DNA of 64,000 nt from Spirometra erinaceieuropaei (Eukaryota > Platyhelminthes > Cestoda > Diphyllobothriidea > Diphyllobothriidae): contig CACRXP010000016.1 in assembly GCA_902702965.1 (NCBI GenBank), forward strand, positions 2,657,278 through 2,721,277, written 5' to 3'. The notes under the pieces are model-generated. The model was not told where the DNA came from. It did no database searches and worked only from the letters and a program-made list of their open reading frames with translations. This document shows, one piece after another, positions 1 to 11,519 of this stretch (position 1 is its first letter; every line of letters starts with the position of its first letter). Both the position numbers and the translations under genes were made by a program.

Positions 1-535
1 ACCGTCCCTGCTCTCGCCCTGCTCTGGAGCCCATAGAGGACATCGTAGGAAACGACGGTCAAACTGTCATGTATGTCTTCGAACACAGGGGTAGTTGACG
101 TGGAATATCCAAATCTCCATGCCGGTACATTTACTGTAGTCTCACATGTCAAACCTTTCGGACATGACGCTGGTTCCCGAGGGTGGACGAGGAGGTGGTG
201 TGGTAGATGCTCTGTAAGTCACTCTAACCCCGATCTTGAGCAGACTGTAAACATAGTCGGTCACGAAGATCGAACTGCGGCATTTGCACGTAGAGCGTGG
301 CGCTGTTATAGAGTCCGCATCGCGTTGATTCTACTAAATATTTCAAAGACTGCAGGGGTAGGACTAGGTTTGGGATTGGTGTATGATGGTTGGGATGTTT
401 ACGGTCCGGATTATGAGGGTTAGTCTCGGGGTACTCCTGTGGGGTTTAGCCGGAGTCGGAAGAGGACGCAGGTGGCCGGTGCGACGTGAACCCGCGCCTA
501 GGCGTACCATCTTCTCACCGCGCTTGGCCGAAAAA
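1..535. repeat. Dispersed repeat C, fragments
   Basis: Positions 10-90 resemble 25430-25500 (shared CATCGTAGGAAACGA). Positions 150-270 carry the GGTAGATGCT...AAGTCAC core in reverse orientation and 440-530 the GAGGACGCAGGTG and CGCCTAGGCGTACCA parts in forward orientation. The same core recurs near 7, 8.1, 21.3, 25.2, 37.8, 45.4, 46.4, 46.8 and 58.5 kb. An open frame at 73-423 lies inside this repeat and resembles no protein I know. A short degenerate TTAGGG-like patch is at 345-425. The element class is unknown. Confidence 0.55.
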
Positions 536-1396
536 GTAGAGTGACTAGAATTTTAAGCAACGATATTGAAGGTGGTGGTTTAAATTTCAGCTGGCGCGGC
601 GCGGCGCGGGTCTGGACCTGGACGTACCGCATTTGCTATGGTTGTGCATTCCTAGCAAGGTCTGCTTAACCACGATTTAGCCCCTGGTATTGATCCAGCG
701 CACCTACCAGGTGTCCCGTTTTGTGGGCATATCTCGGCGGAGGTTCATATTCCCCTGCACAACCACAAAACGTTGCCAGTTATCCCCGTTTGCAGTTTCA
801 GACTCCAGTCATATGCACCCGCTCAACTTTTAAATTAATAGGAGTAAGGCCGACTCCATTGCATGCCATATGCCTCATTACAGGAAAGTAATCGGCTGAC
901 ATTATCGGCAGCCTATTGTTGATGATCTACAGCCTGATATACACAAACAAACCATAGAGACTGTTCATCGTGACGCATTCATACCGGGCAAAAGGAGGCT
1001 GGCCTGAATCCTATCAATCTGAGGCCAAACGTGAAATCGCAAAGGTAGCATTTTCGCAAAATTAATTGTTTGCCTCGAATGCATCGTGTAACGTTGTTTC
1101 AAAGCCTCTTCGCTGGCCTTGCGGTCAAAGGACTATCATAGTCAGGCAATTTTCAAAATTGATGCTTCCGGACAAAATTGTCGGCCGCAGAAGAGTTTTC
1201 CAGGAAAACGAAACAGTGGGTTATTTGTGACAGAATTTTAAACAAAGTTGCAGAAAGCCAATGAGGAGTCAGTCTGGTAGCAAGGGGAGATAGTCTTGAT
1301 TCTTTTCCCGCGAATTTCAAGTCGACAGTCCCCCAGCCTTTGCTCAAGGACAAACAATCAGTAATGTAGAGTAGTCAGCGTTGTGGTTAGGTTTAA
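536..1396. other. No recognised feature
   Basis: There is a short GC-rich GGCGC run near 593-612. I see no coding similarity, RNA gene or obvious repeat in the rest. Confidence 0.4.
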
Positions 1397-1781
1397 GGGT
1401 AAGATGTGGTTTGGTAGCCCCACCTGATGGACACAATACTGCTGAGACTGGTGTTAAGGGCTAGTGTTAAGAGTTAGGGTTAGGGGCTGTGGTTAGTTGT
1501 TATGGTTAGAGGTTAGGGTTAAAGGTCAGGGTTAGGGATTAGGATTTAGGATTAGGGGTTAGAGTTAGGAGTTAGGGTTAGGGATTAGCGCAACAGTTTT
1601 CCACCTATTCAAAGTACAACCGCGCATTCCCCATAGCTTTTCATTTGCATACAACTGCTTGACCTCGTCGCATGTGCGTTCCCCGGCCCCACCCGTAAAA
1701 AACCCTATTACCACCCGTCCCGTATTAGAGGTGACTGGGGTTTTCTTATTTCAGTGGGGCTACTAAGCCACTTCCGACCGG
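1397..1781 (+). mobile_element. MITE1 with telomere-like array
   Basis: The left end GGGTAAGATGTGG...GTAGCCCCACC is answered by a diverged inverted right end near 1750-1781 (GTGGGGCTACTAAGCCAC). The interior holds degenerate TTAGGG repeats (about 1440-1590), followed by a conserved segment (CAAAGTACAACCGC, TATTACCACC). The same layout occurs at 6361-6666, at 47112-47430 and partly at 50202-50475. No protein is encoded, so it should be non-autonomous. The superfamily is not determined. Confidence 0.65.
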
Positions 1782-3099
1782 TTTAGATAGTAACTCGTAT
1801 ACGTTGCACATATGGTTGGGATATGGCTGTCTGTTGACGGATAATAGGTCGAAAACGGGAATTCTACATGTGGAGGTTGCGTTTTGTACTTTGGCGTCAG
1901 GAGCAACTATGCGAACTCCCAAACATTTGGGTTTTGGCAATAAGGGCTGCAACAAATATTTTCCTTGGCAGAATTCAGACCACCAGTTGGCGAGCAAACG
2001 CTGGCTTTTGACAAATTCTTGTCATGCCTGTACAGTTATATGGGAAGGTCGTAGAAGCAAAAGCATGTCAGTGGTAAGAGAAATCATCTAAAGTCCGTCT
2101 TAAAATATAGGCAGGAGTGGGAATATCGGGGCGCGGGTTAAGAGTAGTCATCGTCGGACAGAAAACTGACGGTAGCGCCCGAAAAACGTCTACAGGAGAA
2201 CAATACAATAACTTCGACAAAACAAAATTTAGTCCGGTGTTTGGCGCAAAGGGTAAGCAAAATTTGTACCGCAGATAGCATTGAGGAGAAGCTTAGTAAG
2301 ACCCAAGACTTGATTCGTGAAAGCGGGTATCCTAACAAGTCCACTGGAATGTTGAGCGTTTGGAAAAACCCACCCCACGGACTACTGCAAAGTAAACGCT
2401 GTTCCTCAACGTCCTTTTTCAAGGGGGCTTTTCGAGTAAACCCCTAAGAAGACGCCTTGGTTCAGCTATCTTACAAACCTTCCCAGTAGCTGGGTTTTGA
2501 GTTGTTGTATCTACCAGCCATATTTTGGGCGGAGACGGTAAGGTTAGGTTGTAAAGTCAGACCACATTAATTTCCATCTTCTCTTTAACCTGCTCCTGTG
2601 GAACAGATTATATTGGTCGCGCCGAGTCGGAGTCTATACAAAAAAATATGAGAACAGCTCCTGGAATGACTGTGAAAAGGCTAAACTAGGAGCATAAACG
2701 GTGCAGTTCTCGCGCATGCTGTTAGTACCGAACGTCGCGTGGTCCCAGCGAAGCTTTTCGCGTGATTTATATGGTTCCATCGAGCTCCCCTAAGGTCCTG
2801 GGCCAACGCCTATTAGTGACGGCAGAAGCGGTGGGCATCAGGTTATGGAAACCAATCTTGTGCGCACTGAATATCCACGTTCAGGCTCCGCGCCCTTCCG
2901 CTCATTGACTGCTTTTACCCCCTGTCCTCCCCCCTCCCATATTCTCACATCCGCCTGTGGTTTAAGACGAACTTTAGTCAGTTTCTCTTAACACTTACTT
3001 GTTTTTGCTGTTACCCCATTCCCATGTAATTGTACTGGCCTGACGAGAATTTGTCGAAAGCTAACGTATGCTCGCCAACCGGTCTTCTGTGAACGAATT
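1782..3099. other. No recognised feature
   Basis: Only short, overlapping open frames on both strands, none resembling a known protein. Confidence 0.4.
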
Positions 3100-3960
3100 G
3101 ATATGCATGCTTTGTCGCGGAATCGAGAAAAGCCTTTTGATTTTCTAAGGATTTAGTTTTTCCATTTCGTGGAAATAAGCTCTGATGGGCTTCCTAGACG
3201 CCTGCACTTTAATACTGTAGGAAGGGATATTTAAAAAGATTCGAAAAACGTTATAAGCATAAATAACTGTATTTTAAATGCAGGTCGAAGTACTTCTCCG
3301 ATTTATTCACTGCAATGAGATACATTCATCTGAAAGGGCAAAACGAAGCCATAACAAATGAGCGATAAACAGTCGTTATCAGATGGTCATGTGCAGATAG
3401 AGGCAGATAAGTCTGTTAGACGTTCGCCCAACCATTCGAAAAAGGCCAGCACTTAGCCTTTGGGATCTTTTTGCTACAGCACCCAGAGACGAAACCTCGC
3501 CAAAACGGTTGCTTCCAAAAGTATAAAGCATGGCTGTCCTATAAAAGTAATAAACCGCGCGTTCCAAACGCAAACCGGGCCAAAAAGTCAGTATCCTGAA
3601 ATATCAGATCGGTTTTTTGAGGCAAAACCTGCCGACAATGCAATTCAATAGTATTCAAAAACTAGGCGAAGGGTTAGTTGCTGCCATATGCGTGCAAATG
3701 AAGATTTCATTGAGAGGGAACAAAGTATCACGTGGTTGCACCTTATTTCCTATTTCGGTAACTAAACGTTTGGGGCAGATAAGCGGTGAGATTAATGTTA
3801 GGGATTGCGCAAAGCTTAAAGTTAGAATAAGGGTTAAGGTCAGGACTAGGATACATGACTGGGTACCTTCCCTGTAAGGTATGGGAGATTTTTATTCCTA
3901 TGTCTCGCTGTTACTTCAACAAAAGATAAATATATGAAATTATTCAGTTTTTGCACATGA
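3100..3960 (+). repeat. Repeat D, inverted partner at 50850-51760
   Basis: Matches the reverse complement of 50850-51760 over most of its length, for example the stretches around TCAGATGGTCATGTGCAGAT and CACGTGGTTGCACCTTATTT. By eye identity is high, with scattered substitutions. The open frames inside are not conserved between the copies, which argues against coding. A short TTAGGG-like tract lies at 3795-3845. Confidence 0.7.
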
Positions 3961-4267
3961 CATCAAAACACGGATTTTGGGAAGAACATGTGGCGAATAT
4001 ACGAGTGCTTTCGATAAATTATTATCGGGCCTGAACATTTATACGGGAATGAGGTACAAACTGAAACGTGTGAGCGTTAAGTGTAGTCGATTATGGTTCG
4101 TCTCTTCATGTAGACAGAGTATGTCAATGAAGGGGAGAGGGGAGGAGAGGAGGCAGTAAGTGACATTGAGGGTTAGGTAAAGCACTAAAACCCTAGTCTT
4201 AACCCCAAATCCAAGTTGCAGCCGAAGCTTGGCAACCCTATTACCAAGCATAACCCAAAATAACTAA
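3961..4267. repeat. Repeat E fragment and telomere-like sequence
   Basis: Positions 3985-4060 (GAGTGCTTTCGATAAATTAT and following) resemble repeat E at 13.3 and 26.0 kb. Positions 4165-4267 are a degenerate CCCTAA-like tract that probably belongs to the neighbouring MITE2. Confidence 0.45.
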
Positions 4268-4481
4268 TTCCAGCCATTACCCAAACCCTACCTTTGAGCT
4301 CAAAACGGACAACTTTAATGTAGATACCGATATCGGATATCGAAATCCGCTCCCTGCATAAACCTTATTGCAATCTACTGCGAGGCAAACCGTCATGAAG
4401 CATACCTAACTAGGTAAGATAAGAAGGTAGACTTTTGAGAAAATACCCAGGGGGTTACCTACCCTACCCTTACCTACTGTC
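4268..4481 (-). mobile_element. MITE2 end segment
   Basis: The reverse complement matches the left part of 51770-52172 and 50015-50180: GTAAGGGTAG, then GTTTATGCAGGAAGC-like and GATATCTACATTTAA-like stretches, leading into a TTAGGG-like tract. The far end is not clear. Together with repeat D it may be part of one large inverted duplication with 50.0-51.76 kb. Confidence 0.55.
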
Positions 4482-5154
4482 ATGTGAGCTCCTGTTTCAC
4501 GACAGGAACTATTTTAAGTCCCAAGGGAGTAACATTCTCCCTGGGTAAGGACATTGATCCGTATTCTAGCGAGCTGCTAATAGTTAATACGCCAGAAATC
4601 GCGATTTCGATATCCATTGTCTTCGCCAAGACTACTTTCTTATCATCCACTGTATGTCATAATTGGACTGTCCCTTTTAAGCTTAATGGAGGGTGTAGCA
4701 TAAAAAGATAAAAGTAGTTCCCTTCCCACTATTCAATCGGGGCAGACAGACAATCGCTTCTCCTACGGAGAGCTTGATTATGGTGTGGGAGTTGAGGCGA
4801 AATTTTGCATGCCTTTTATCAGAATGCAACCTGAGAATCTGTTTTAAAGTGGCTAAATACGGAATGCAAGTACACAGATTAGTTTGCGAATTGTGATAGG
4901 TTCACTGGATCAGTGGAATTGAATTGCTGGCGTTTTGGAAAGCTTGTCCGGCTTTCCATTATCAAAGCGTTTCATCCAGAAATCGGCCAGAATTTTAGCT
5001 AAACAGTCGAATTGGTTGGCCTTGGGCTGATCGATTTTTCACTTTTTTCGGTGTCTTGGCCGTCTGGTCGTTTTCTGTGACTGTAGGCACCTCTTACGTT
5101 GTGTGTCGTCGCCTTAATGCGTGTCGGTCGCATTTGTGCGTCCCGTTAGGTTGA
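4482..5154. other. No recognised gene; possible PLE tail
   Basis: Lies immediately downstream, on the minus strand, of the PLE relic at 5155-5640, so 4800-5154 may be its non-coding tail. I found no hammerhead core in it. Confidence 0.35.
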
Positions 5155-5640
5155 ATACTCCGACGGGCCATGTTGGTTTGGTATTCTTAGACTCCGTGTG
5201 ACCTTCTTGTCCTGCTCATGACGTTTGTAGGGACTTAGGACATTATAGGCCACAAGAAGGTCTAGGTGCCTGCTGACGGAGTTGACATCTGACTACCAAG
5301 CTTCAAGTGTGAGATGTTCTGTCCCTGAGGTGTCCCGGCTTATGACGGTTGCTCCTTGGAAGTCAAAACTGTGGCCATTTTTCTCGAAGTGAGTCGCAAG
5401 CAGTGCGCTCCAGTCTAGTCTCCGAGTTGCCAGTTTGTACTCGTGTTCGTGGGTCTGCCATTTCCGTTCGGTTTCCTCAACGTAGTTGCAGCTTACTTCG
5501 ATACAGCCTATTTGATAGACAACTGTTGAGGTTTTAGTGGGTGGCAATGTGTCAAACGGCAACGAATTGTCGCCCGGGAGTCGATGGGCAACGGCTACTC
5601 TGGCGTTTGCTAAGCTGAGCTCGGATTTATTATTTCCGAT
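5155..5640 (-). pseudogene. Penelope-like element GIY-YIG endonuclease relic
   Basis: In PLEs this domain nicks target DNA for reverse transcription. Read on the minus strand, the frame shows VVYQIGC, then a second Cys and NYVEETERKW (the GIY...YIG region; family members usually have YVGETGR, so the Gly is Glu here), then THEHEYKLATRR and FEKNGHSFDFQGA, ending LEAW. The frame continues after an in-frame stop as SDVNSVSRHLDLLVAY to a stop near 5155. Roughly 25 residues upstream of the start at 5562 (ANARVAVAHRLP) also read through in frame. The reverse transcriptase part is missing. It is a 5'-truncated, inactivated copy. Family assignment is from motif recognition. Confidence 0.8.
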
Positions 5641-6360
5641 AAGGGCATATGGTCACTTGGCTATGTTGATGAAGATCCACGACTTAAGATGAAGCAGTGC
5701 TGGACTCTAAAGAAGGTTGCCCGTGATCCGATAAAACAAGAGGACAGACAGACCGTTAAAAGTACTCAAAGTTCATTTAGACGTCTAGCTATTTAGTCGC
5801 TATCATCAAAGAAATCCCCCAGAGTGCTTCTTCATCGGCAAGCAATGAAAACTACAAATGATATATCAACGAACCTTCGTCACTCTTAACCGTGCGGAAA
5901 TTAGTATCCCCGCGGCCTATAATTAAGCTTTCCTTTCATTTGAGAGTCTGGTCCACTATCTGGTCACAAACTGGGATTTGCATAAATCAATTCATTTGAA
6001 GAGAATTTAAATTCCACTCTCTAGACAGATGTCCTTCTCTAGGCAGTGGTAATAAACTACCGACTCCATAAACCACCTATAGGCTGCCGGGTCGCAGACA
6101 TAATATCGACTAGCAGGAGGTGATTGACGCAACGCCTTCGTTTTTGCACAATCACGCTACTGTTGAGGACTTAATTATTGTTCTTTTTTAACAGTTTACC
6201 ACAAGGAATGTTATTTTTTCAAGACTTCTACCTTACACCATATTTTGTCCCGGTCGCTTTCTCTGTGAAAACTGAGTGCGACTGCTTTACGCATCTCCGT
6301 AGTGATGTGCGTACGAGGAGAATTGGAAACTTAACCTTTTAGCTCAGTCAGTTCGGCGGA
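5641..6360. other. No recognised feature
   Basis: No coding similarity, RNA gene or obvious repeat seen. Confidence 0.4.
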
Positions 6361-6666
6361 GGGTAAGATGTGATCGTGTAGCCCCACCCGATGGACACAA
6401 CACTGTTAGGGTTGGGTTTAGGGGTTAAGGTTTGGATTAGGGGTTAGAGTTAGGGGTTGGGATTACGGGTTATGGCAACTATTTCTCAACCACTCAAAGT
6501 ACAACCGCACATTCCTAATAGCTTTCCTTTTGCATGCAACTACTTGACTTTATCGCCTGTGCTTTACCCGACCCCACTTGTAAAAATGCTTATTACCACC
6601 GGTTCCGTATTACAGGTGGCTGAGGTTTGTTTACTTCAGGTGGGGCTACATAACCCCATCTGGCCC
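6361..6666 (+). mobile_element. MITE1 with telomere-like array, best copy
   Basis: About 306 bp. The first 28 bases (GGGTAAGATG...GCCCCACC) are inverted at the end (GGTGGGGCTA...CTGGCCC). The interior begins with degenerate TTAGGG repeats (6405-6476), then a unique part with CAAAGTACAACCGCACATTC and CCGGTTCCGTATTACAGG. No open frame of note. I could not identify a target-site duplication. Confidence 0.75.
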
Positions 6667-6689
6667 TGAGGAGTAATGTTGAAGTCATC

Positions 6690-7040
6690 ACGTCCAAGTC
6701 CTACAGAAGTCATGAGTTCAAGTGCAGGGTGTGTGCTTCCAAAACGAGCCGCGTGGTAGATGCGCTGGACCAACACGAGGGCCACACTGGATTCTGGCAG
6801 GCCTTATCGGAATGCGCATCATAGCAAAAGTCGGAACTCGGGGTGTGGTGGCAGGTCCGGTTGTAGACTCACACCGAGCAAACAGCGATCCTTTCCACCC
6901 ATCCCCTCATTGTTTTTGTGAACCAGGGGTGTGAAGTGGTACGCCTAGGTGCAGATCCGGCAGCGCCGGTCATCTGCGTCCTCCACCTCCGATCTCCTTT
7001 GCAGGGTTCGAGCACGCTGTCCTGGTCCCAGGCGTAAGCG
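6690..7040 (-). repeat. Dispersed repeat C
   Basis: Reverse-orientation fragments: GGTAGATGCGCTGG near 6755 and GTACGCCTAGGTGCAGATCC near 6940, followed by CATCTGCGTCC, as in the copies at 46.4 and 58.5 kb. Rearranged and diverged. Confidence 0.5.
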
Positions 7041-7138
7041 CAATGTGGGCACTGAACGTGAAGTATGCTGAAGGCGGATTGTGAAGTCGTTAGTGGGGAA
7101 AGTAGCCGAGGCTAAAATGGAAAAGGCAACCTGATGTA

Positions 7139-7266
7139 TTCCTCGTAGCTCAGGTGGTTAGAGCGCTGACTGTATTAAAGCCTTCCCCTTACTGTCGTGG
7201 GTTCAAATTCCACCGAGGCGCCCAGTTTTTTACAGATGGTTCAATTTGAATTATGCACAATCTGCC
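7139..7266 (+). mobile_element. tRNA-derived SINE, family B
   Basis: The head folds like a tRNA: box A TAGCTCAGGTGG, box B GGTTCAAATTCC, and an acceptor side ending CCGAGGCG. The shared tail runs CAGTTTTTTACAG then GGTTCAATTTGAATTATG. The same head and tail recur at 7443 and twice near 36.5 kb, so this is a SINE rather than a lone tRNA gene. The anticodon loop is poorly formed. Confidence 0.75.
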
Positions 7267-7442
7267 AAAGCATCTAGGAATTACGTCAACCTGGTAGTCA
7301 CCTGGTGGATTCTAGGTGAATTACTTACGCAATTCTGCTTGGGCAGTCAACTTACTGTGCCAGATTTGGTGGATTCTAGACGTTGCAGTAGGTTGGACGG
7401 GTAAACTTGACCCAAATGTGATTAAACTCGCGTCGTCCTGCT

Positions 7443-7583
7443 GGGCTTCGTAACTCAAGTGGTTAGAGCGTTGGCTGTGCTGAAGCCTTTTCTTTTATGT
7501 TGTGTGTTCGAATCCCACCGAGGCGCCGAGTTTTTCACAGTTGGGTCAATATAAATATGAAACTGATGTATGATAAATCTGCC
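7443..7583 (+). mobile_element. tRNA-derived SINE, family B
   Basis: Box A is mutated (TAACTCAAGTGG); box B GTTCGAATCCC is intact, followed by ACCGAGGCGCC and the family tail GAGTTTTTCACAGTTGGGTC. Tandem with the previous copy inside MITE3, about 180 bp apart. Confidence 0.72.
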
Positions 7584-8089
7584 GCGACATTGAAGGAGGC
7601 TTAGCTTTTCTGCAAAAGATCTGGCTGACAGGAAACGCGGGGTAGCAGTACCCCAAACTTAACGGCAATCCTAACCGTAACCTCAAAAGTAAGCCATGTC
7701 CTTAACGTAATTATAAACCTAACGCTAGCCCTTAACTTAACAGTAAACCTTGTCCCACGCCTATCATTAATCCAGCTCCAACCCTAATCCTAATCTTAAC
7801 CGTAAACCTATCTTAACCCAAACCTTAACACCAGACGTAAACCTAAACCGCAAACCAAACCCGAACTCTAACCGGAACCAGTAAACTTGTCACACACCCT
7901 AATCCCTCAACTCAATTCTCAGCCTGACGCTAGCCCTACCTCTAAACCGAAATCTCAGGTTGCCTTTTTCCATTTTGGCTTTGGCTACATCTCCACTGTC
8001 GATTTCAGCATCCTCCTTCGACTAACTTTACTTGCAATGCCCTCCATTGCGGTTACACTTGGGACCAGGACATCGTAACCTACCCCTAC

Positions 8090-8240
8090 CGTCGCCATGA
8101 CTAGGTCTTGACACCGAGTCCAGGGAAGATGAGAAAGTGCGGTAGATGCTGCGCAAGTCACCGTGCCTCTTGCGCCTTGCTTTATAGCACACGGCAGACA
8201 TCGTCAGTCACGAGGGTCGGACTGTCGTGTGTGTGTGTCG
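8090..8240 (-). repeat. Dispersed repeat C
   Basis: Reverse orientation: CACCGAGTCCAGGGAAGATGAG, GCGGTAGATGCTGCGCAAGT, then ACATCGTCAGTCACGAGG. A short GT run ends it (8227-8238). Confidence 0.6.
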
Positions 8241-8645
8241 AAACTCACGAATTACTGAAAAAAACGATCGTGTGTATTTTTACATAGACACGTGCATGTT
8301 GGTATTTCCAGCACAGATACATAAGCAGCAAAATCTCACCCATAGTATAATGCTTAATTTCATTAATGGGTTTTAAGTCAGGCTTCTTTGAGGACAGTTG
8401 ACCCAGTGCATAGCAGAATCTCCTATTTTATTGACAATGGTGTTCAAGCTGCTGACTTTTAGTAAAAAAGATTGATATAGGATAAACTAACCTCAAGCGG
8501 TCCTTAGTGAGTCAATTTTTTACATGCTATGCCGGCAAAAAACGCCATAATTCAGAATTTGAGAAATACGGCAGTGTCTCTTCCGCAAGATAACTGATAT
8601 GTGTATTTGCGCTGTCTAAATCACCCAAGCCACTTGCAGTATACT
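8241..8645. other. No recognised feature
   Basis: AT-rich and non-coding; nothing recognised. Confidence 0.4.
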
Positions 8646-9260
8646 CTTTCGGAAAAAGAGCTTCTTATTTCGAGTTACTACTAGAAGGCATGCTATCGAC
8701 AACCAGTTTTTAGTACGCAATATCTTCCGAAAACTGATTCGTAACATCTGGCCAACTAGGCGCAGAATTGTAAGCAAAAACGTGGAAGGCGTACACACAG
8801 GTATGAGTTTTCGTCAAAGCAGAATTTTTGCATTTGTTAGTGACAAAATACAAAAACACAATTTTTTCCATAAAACTCCTTCGCTTTTCCACTCTTTGAA
8901 AAAACATAAAGCTGAATTAAAGCGTTCTCGATCCCATGGGGTTGGCAGAAATGACAGAAAGGTGTCCAAATTAAAAGCCAGCCTGCCAGGCCACACACGC
9001 TAACTTGAGATTACGTTCCTTGCCTGCTGTTTTAGTGACGACTGCTGATTCATGGTCTATTTCAAAATAAGAATCCAACTTTCAGTGTAATTCCTGTATA
9101 TTCGGTTGAAACAAAAACATTTAATTTTCGTGTTTAACCTATGATGAAAACTTCCTGTGAACAAATCTGTTGGACAACTTCAGGGGCGACTTAGGCGGTT
9201 GAACTTGGTGACCAATAAATTTGTCTCCGCGTGCGCTGATTTGGTTTTTAAATATTCAGG

Positions 9261-9432
9261 ATATGATTACAGACAGAGACATGGAAGACCAAAATGGCCA
9301 TTTCTGGCTTGTTAACCGTCGTCAACCACTCATACGCAACACCGAGGTGTGGAACACCTGAGGCTCGAACTCACGACCTGTTAGCTAGAAATCCAACGTC
9401 TGTAACCACTAAACCACGAGCTCGTTGCCCTG
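9261..9432 (-). mobile_element. tRNA-derived SINE, family A
   Basis: Reverse strand. The tail landmark AATGGCCATTTCTGGCTTGT comes first, then the inverted tRNA-like head: box B as GGCTCGAACTC and box A as CCACTAAACCACGAGC. It forms an inverted pair with 9528-9645 around a 95-bp spacer. Confidence 0.7.
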
Positions 9433-9527
9433 ATTGGGTTCGAAAGACAACCCGTAAGGTTTAACGGATAGAGTGAGTTCTGTATGATCGACCGGTGAGC
9501 CCCCTCGATCGAGACCGACAGGACAAC

Positions 9528-9645
9528 GGGCCCGTGGCTCAGTGGTTAGAGGCGTTGGACTTCTAGCTAACAGGTCGCGAGTTTGAGCCTCAGGTGTTCG
9601 ACCCCTCGGTGTTGCGTATGACTTGCCGACGACTACCACTTAAGG
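9528..9645 (+). mobile_element. tRNA-derived SINE, family A
   Basis: Begins GGGCCCGTGGCTCAGTGG, which fits the pol III box A consensus, then GTCGCGAGTTTGAGCCTC as box B. The body continues as CAGGTGTTCGACCCCTCGGT and stops at the boundary with the second duplication unit. Confidence 0.7.
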
Positions 9646-10717
9646 CATCCCTTCGAAAACGAATTTGTAGCAGGCAATATCTTCCGCAAAAGAATTCGTA
9701 AAATCTTGCCAGCTAGGCGCAGAATCGCAACCAAAACGCGAAAGACGTATAGACAGTTACGCGTTTTCGTCAAAGCAGAATTTTTGCATTTTTGGGCTAC
9801 AAAATGCAAAAATACATTTTTTCCAAAAAAACCTTTCTGCTATCCATTCGCAGGAAAAGATAAAGCTGAATCAAAGCGTTCTCGATCCCATGGGGTAGGC
9901 GGAAGTGACAGAAAGGTGTCCAAATTAAAAGCCAGCCTGCCAGGCCACACACACGCTAACTTGAGATTACGTTCCTTGCCTGCTGTTTTAGTGACGACTG
10001 CTGATTCATGGTCTTGTAGCAGCTGCTCCAGTCCCCCTTTTTCTCCGGCTCCGTCTTGTTGAACAATGGCCGCGACAGCTGTTGACACACAGCCACCCCC
10101 GCCGGCTAACACTCCGACACCCCCGGTCCAACTTCAGTGACTGTCGGCTGACCTCACAAACTTTCATCACCCCACGCGCGTCTAACGCCCTGGCCTGATA
10201 CCCGTGAGGCATTTTGTGCATGCAACCCTTATTCCTACCCTAACTTGCCCAATCACACGACCACCACTCAGCCAGTCACCCCTCCTGCTGACCCAGGCGC
10301 ACTCCCGCATAAACAACACACACCGTGACAGACGCTCTCCGTGAACGGACGCTTATCTCTGTTGCAAGCAAACAGCCAACTTACGGCAACCTGCCCTGTG
10401 TACAGAATAAACTAGTCCTCACAGCTCCCTGACTTCTGACAGTAGACGAACCTAACTTATTGTGCGTGGTTTAAGTTGATCTCACATCCTTGACCGCCAC
10501 AGTCTATTTCAAAATAAGAATCTAACTTTTAGTGTAATCTCTGTGTATTCAGTTGAAACAAAAACATTTAACTTTCGTGTTTCACCTAGGATGAACACTT
10601 CCTGTGAATAGATCTATTGGAACATTTCAGGGGCGGCTTAGGTGGTTGAACATGGTGACCAAAGAAAGTTGTCTCCGCGTGCGTTGATTTGGTTCTTAAA
10701 TATTTGAATTCAGATCG

Positions 10718-10985
10718 TGATTACCGACAAAGACAAGGGAGACTGAAGTGGCCATTTCTGGCTTGTTGGCCGTCGTCAACCAGTCATCTGCAACACCGAG
10801 CTGTGGAACACCTGATGCTCAAACTCGCGACCTATTGGTTAGAAATCCAACACTTCTAGCTAGCAGGTCGCGAGTTCGAGCCTCAGGTGTTCCCCACCTC
10901 GGTGTTGCAGATGACTGGTTGACGACGGCCAACAAGCCAGAAATGGCCACTCCAGTCTCCCTTGTCTTTGTAGGTAATGTTATTC
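10718..10985. mobile_element. Palindromic pair of family A SINEs
   Basis: 10718-10855 is a reverse-strand copy and 10856-10985 a forward copy, meeting head to head in the tRNA-like region, so the sequence is nearly palindromic (GGCCATTTCTGGCTTGTTGG against CCAACAAGCCAGAAATGGCC). Both copies are truncated in the tRNA head at the junction. The similar pairs at 9.3-9.6 kb and 61.1-61.7 kb show this is recurrent. Confidence 0.7.
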
Positions 10986-11357
10986 TGCCCATATAATGCG
11001 CCGCTGTGCGGCTGCTGGCTGGTCTCCAGAGATCCCGTAAGGCATAACGGAACGAGTGAGTTCCGTAAGAACGATCGGTGAGCGCCCCTCTACCATTATT
11101 TAAAGTCAGCTGCGTATAAATAGATAGGACCACTTCCTTGAATCTACAGCGAGCAAGGCTTGTCAAAAACCCAAACTAGCCTCGGTTATATATATGTGCT
11201 GAAAAACGAGCATCACAAGAAATTTAACTGAAAATAAATAAGATTTTTTGAGAATAATATAACTGTTAATGCGTAAATTTTCGAGACTGGTTCCCCAGCT
11301 AGTCGTCAGGCTTCTGGATTATGTACAAGAACATTTAACTATTTAACCGTGTTAAAT
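10986..11357. repeat. SINE A-associated hairpin tail, then AT-rich sequence
   Basis: 10990-11095 holds the tail found beside several SINE A copies (ATAATGCGCCGCTGTGCGGC, CATAACGGAACGAGTGAGTT, CGATCGGTGAGCGCCCCTCT). 11100-11357 is AT-rich with nothing recognised. Confidence 0.5.
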
Positions 11358-11445
11358 AGTTAACTGCTTCAATAGTAGTGAAGATCCGATTCCCAGGTGG
11401 CATATCAAAAGAAGAGGGGGCGTTCACCGGGAGGGGTTTATTTGA

Positions 11446-11491
11446 GATCCGACGTTTCGGGTAGTTTATTCGTCTACCCATCTTCAGGGAC
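11446..11491 (-). ncRNA. Hammerhead ribozyme, minimal type I
   Basis: Minus strand, 5' to 3': core CTGAAGA; helix II GGGTAG/CTACCC (6 bp, perfect) with loop ACGAATAAA; GAAAC; then GTC at the predicted cleavage site. Helix I starts GTCC/GGAT. Helix III is only A-U and C-G with no loop, so two molecules would have to pair through ACGU. It lies about 30 bases downstream of the PLE coding tail. Confidence 0.8.
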
Positions 11492-11519
11492 TGGGAGGTC
11501 CTGTGCACAGCACTCCTTA

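Larger units (their letters stand above)
7070..8016. mobile_element. MITE3 with telomere-like array and nested SINEs
   Basis: The left end (GAAGTCGTTAGTGGGGAAAG, TAGCCGAGGC, AAAATGGAAAAGGCAACCTGA) is inverted at 7955-8016 (CAGGTTGCCTTTTTCC... GCTACATCTCC... GATTTCAGCATCCTCC), an inverted repeat of about 60 bp. The same ends flank a telomere-like array at 63244-63808. The interior contains two tRNA-SINE copies and a degenerate CCCTAA-like array (7660-7900). An open frame at 7887-8078 is the right end read by chance. Confidence 0.7.
8646..10860 (+). repeat. Direct tandem duplication, about 0.8 kb unit
   Basis: 8646-9430 is repeated at 9650-10860. Shared landmarks in order: CAATATCTTCCG, GCCAACTAGGCGCAGAAT, TTTTCGTCAAAGCAGAATTT, GCGTTCTCGATCCCATGGGG, GACGACTGCTGATTCATGGT, TTTCAAAATAAGAATC, ACATTTAA, and a reverse-strand family A SINE. 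The second copy carries about 480 extra bases (10016-10500) not present in the first. Open frames in each copy are not equally conserved, so it appears non-coding. Confidence 0.75.

Noticed and set aside
5215..5230. Hammerhead downstream of the 5.3-kb PLE relic
   Set aside because: CTCATGACGTTTG contains pieces of the core complement but no helix II or proper spacing.
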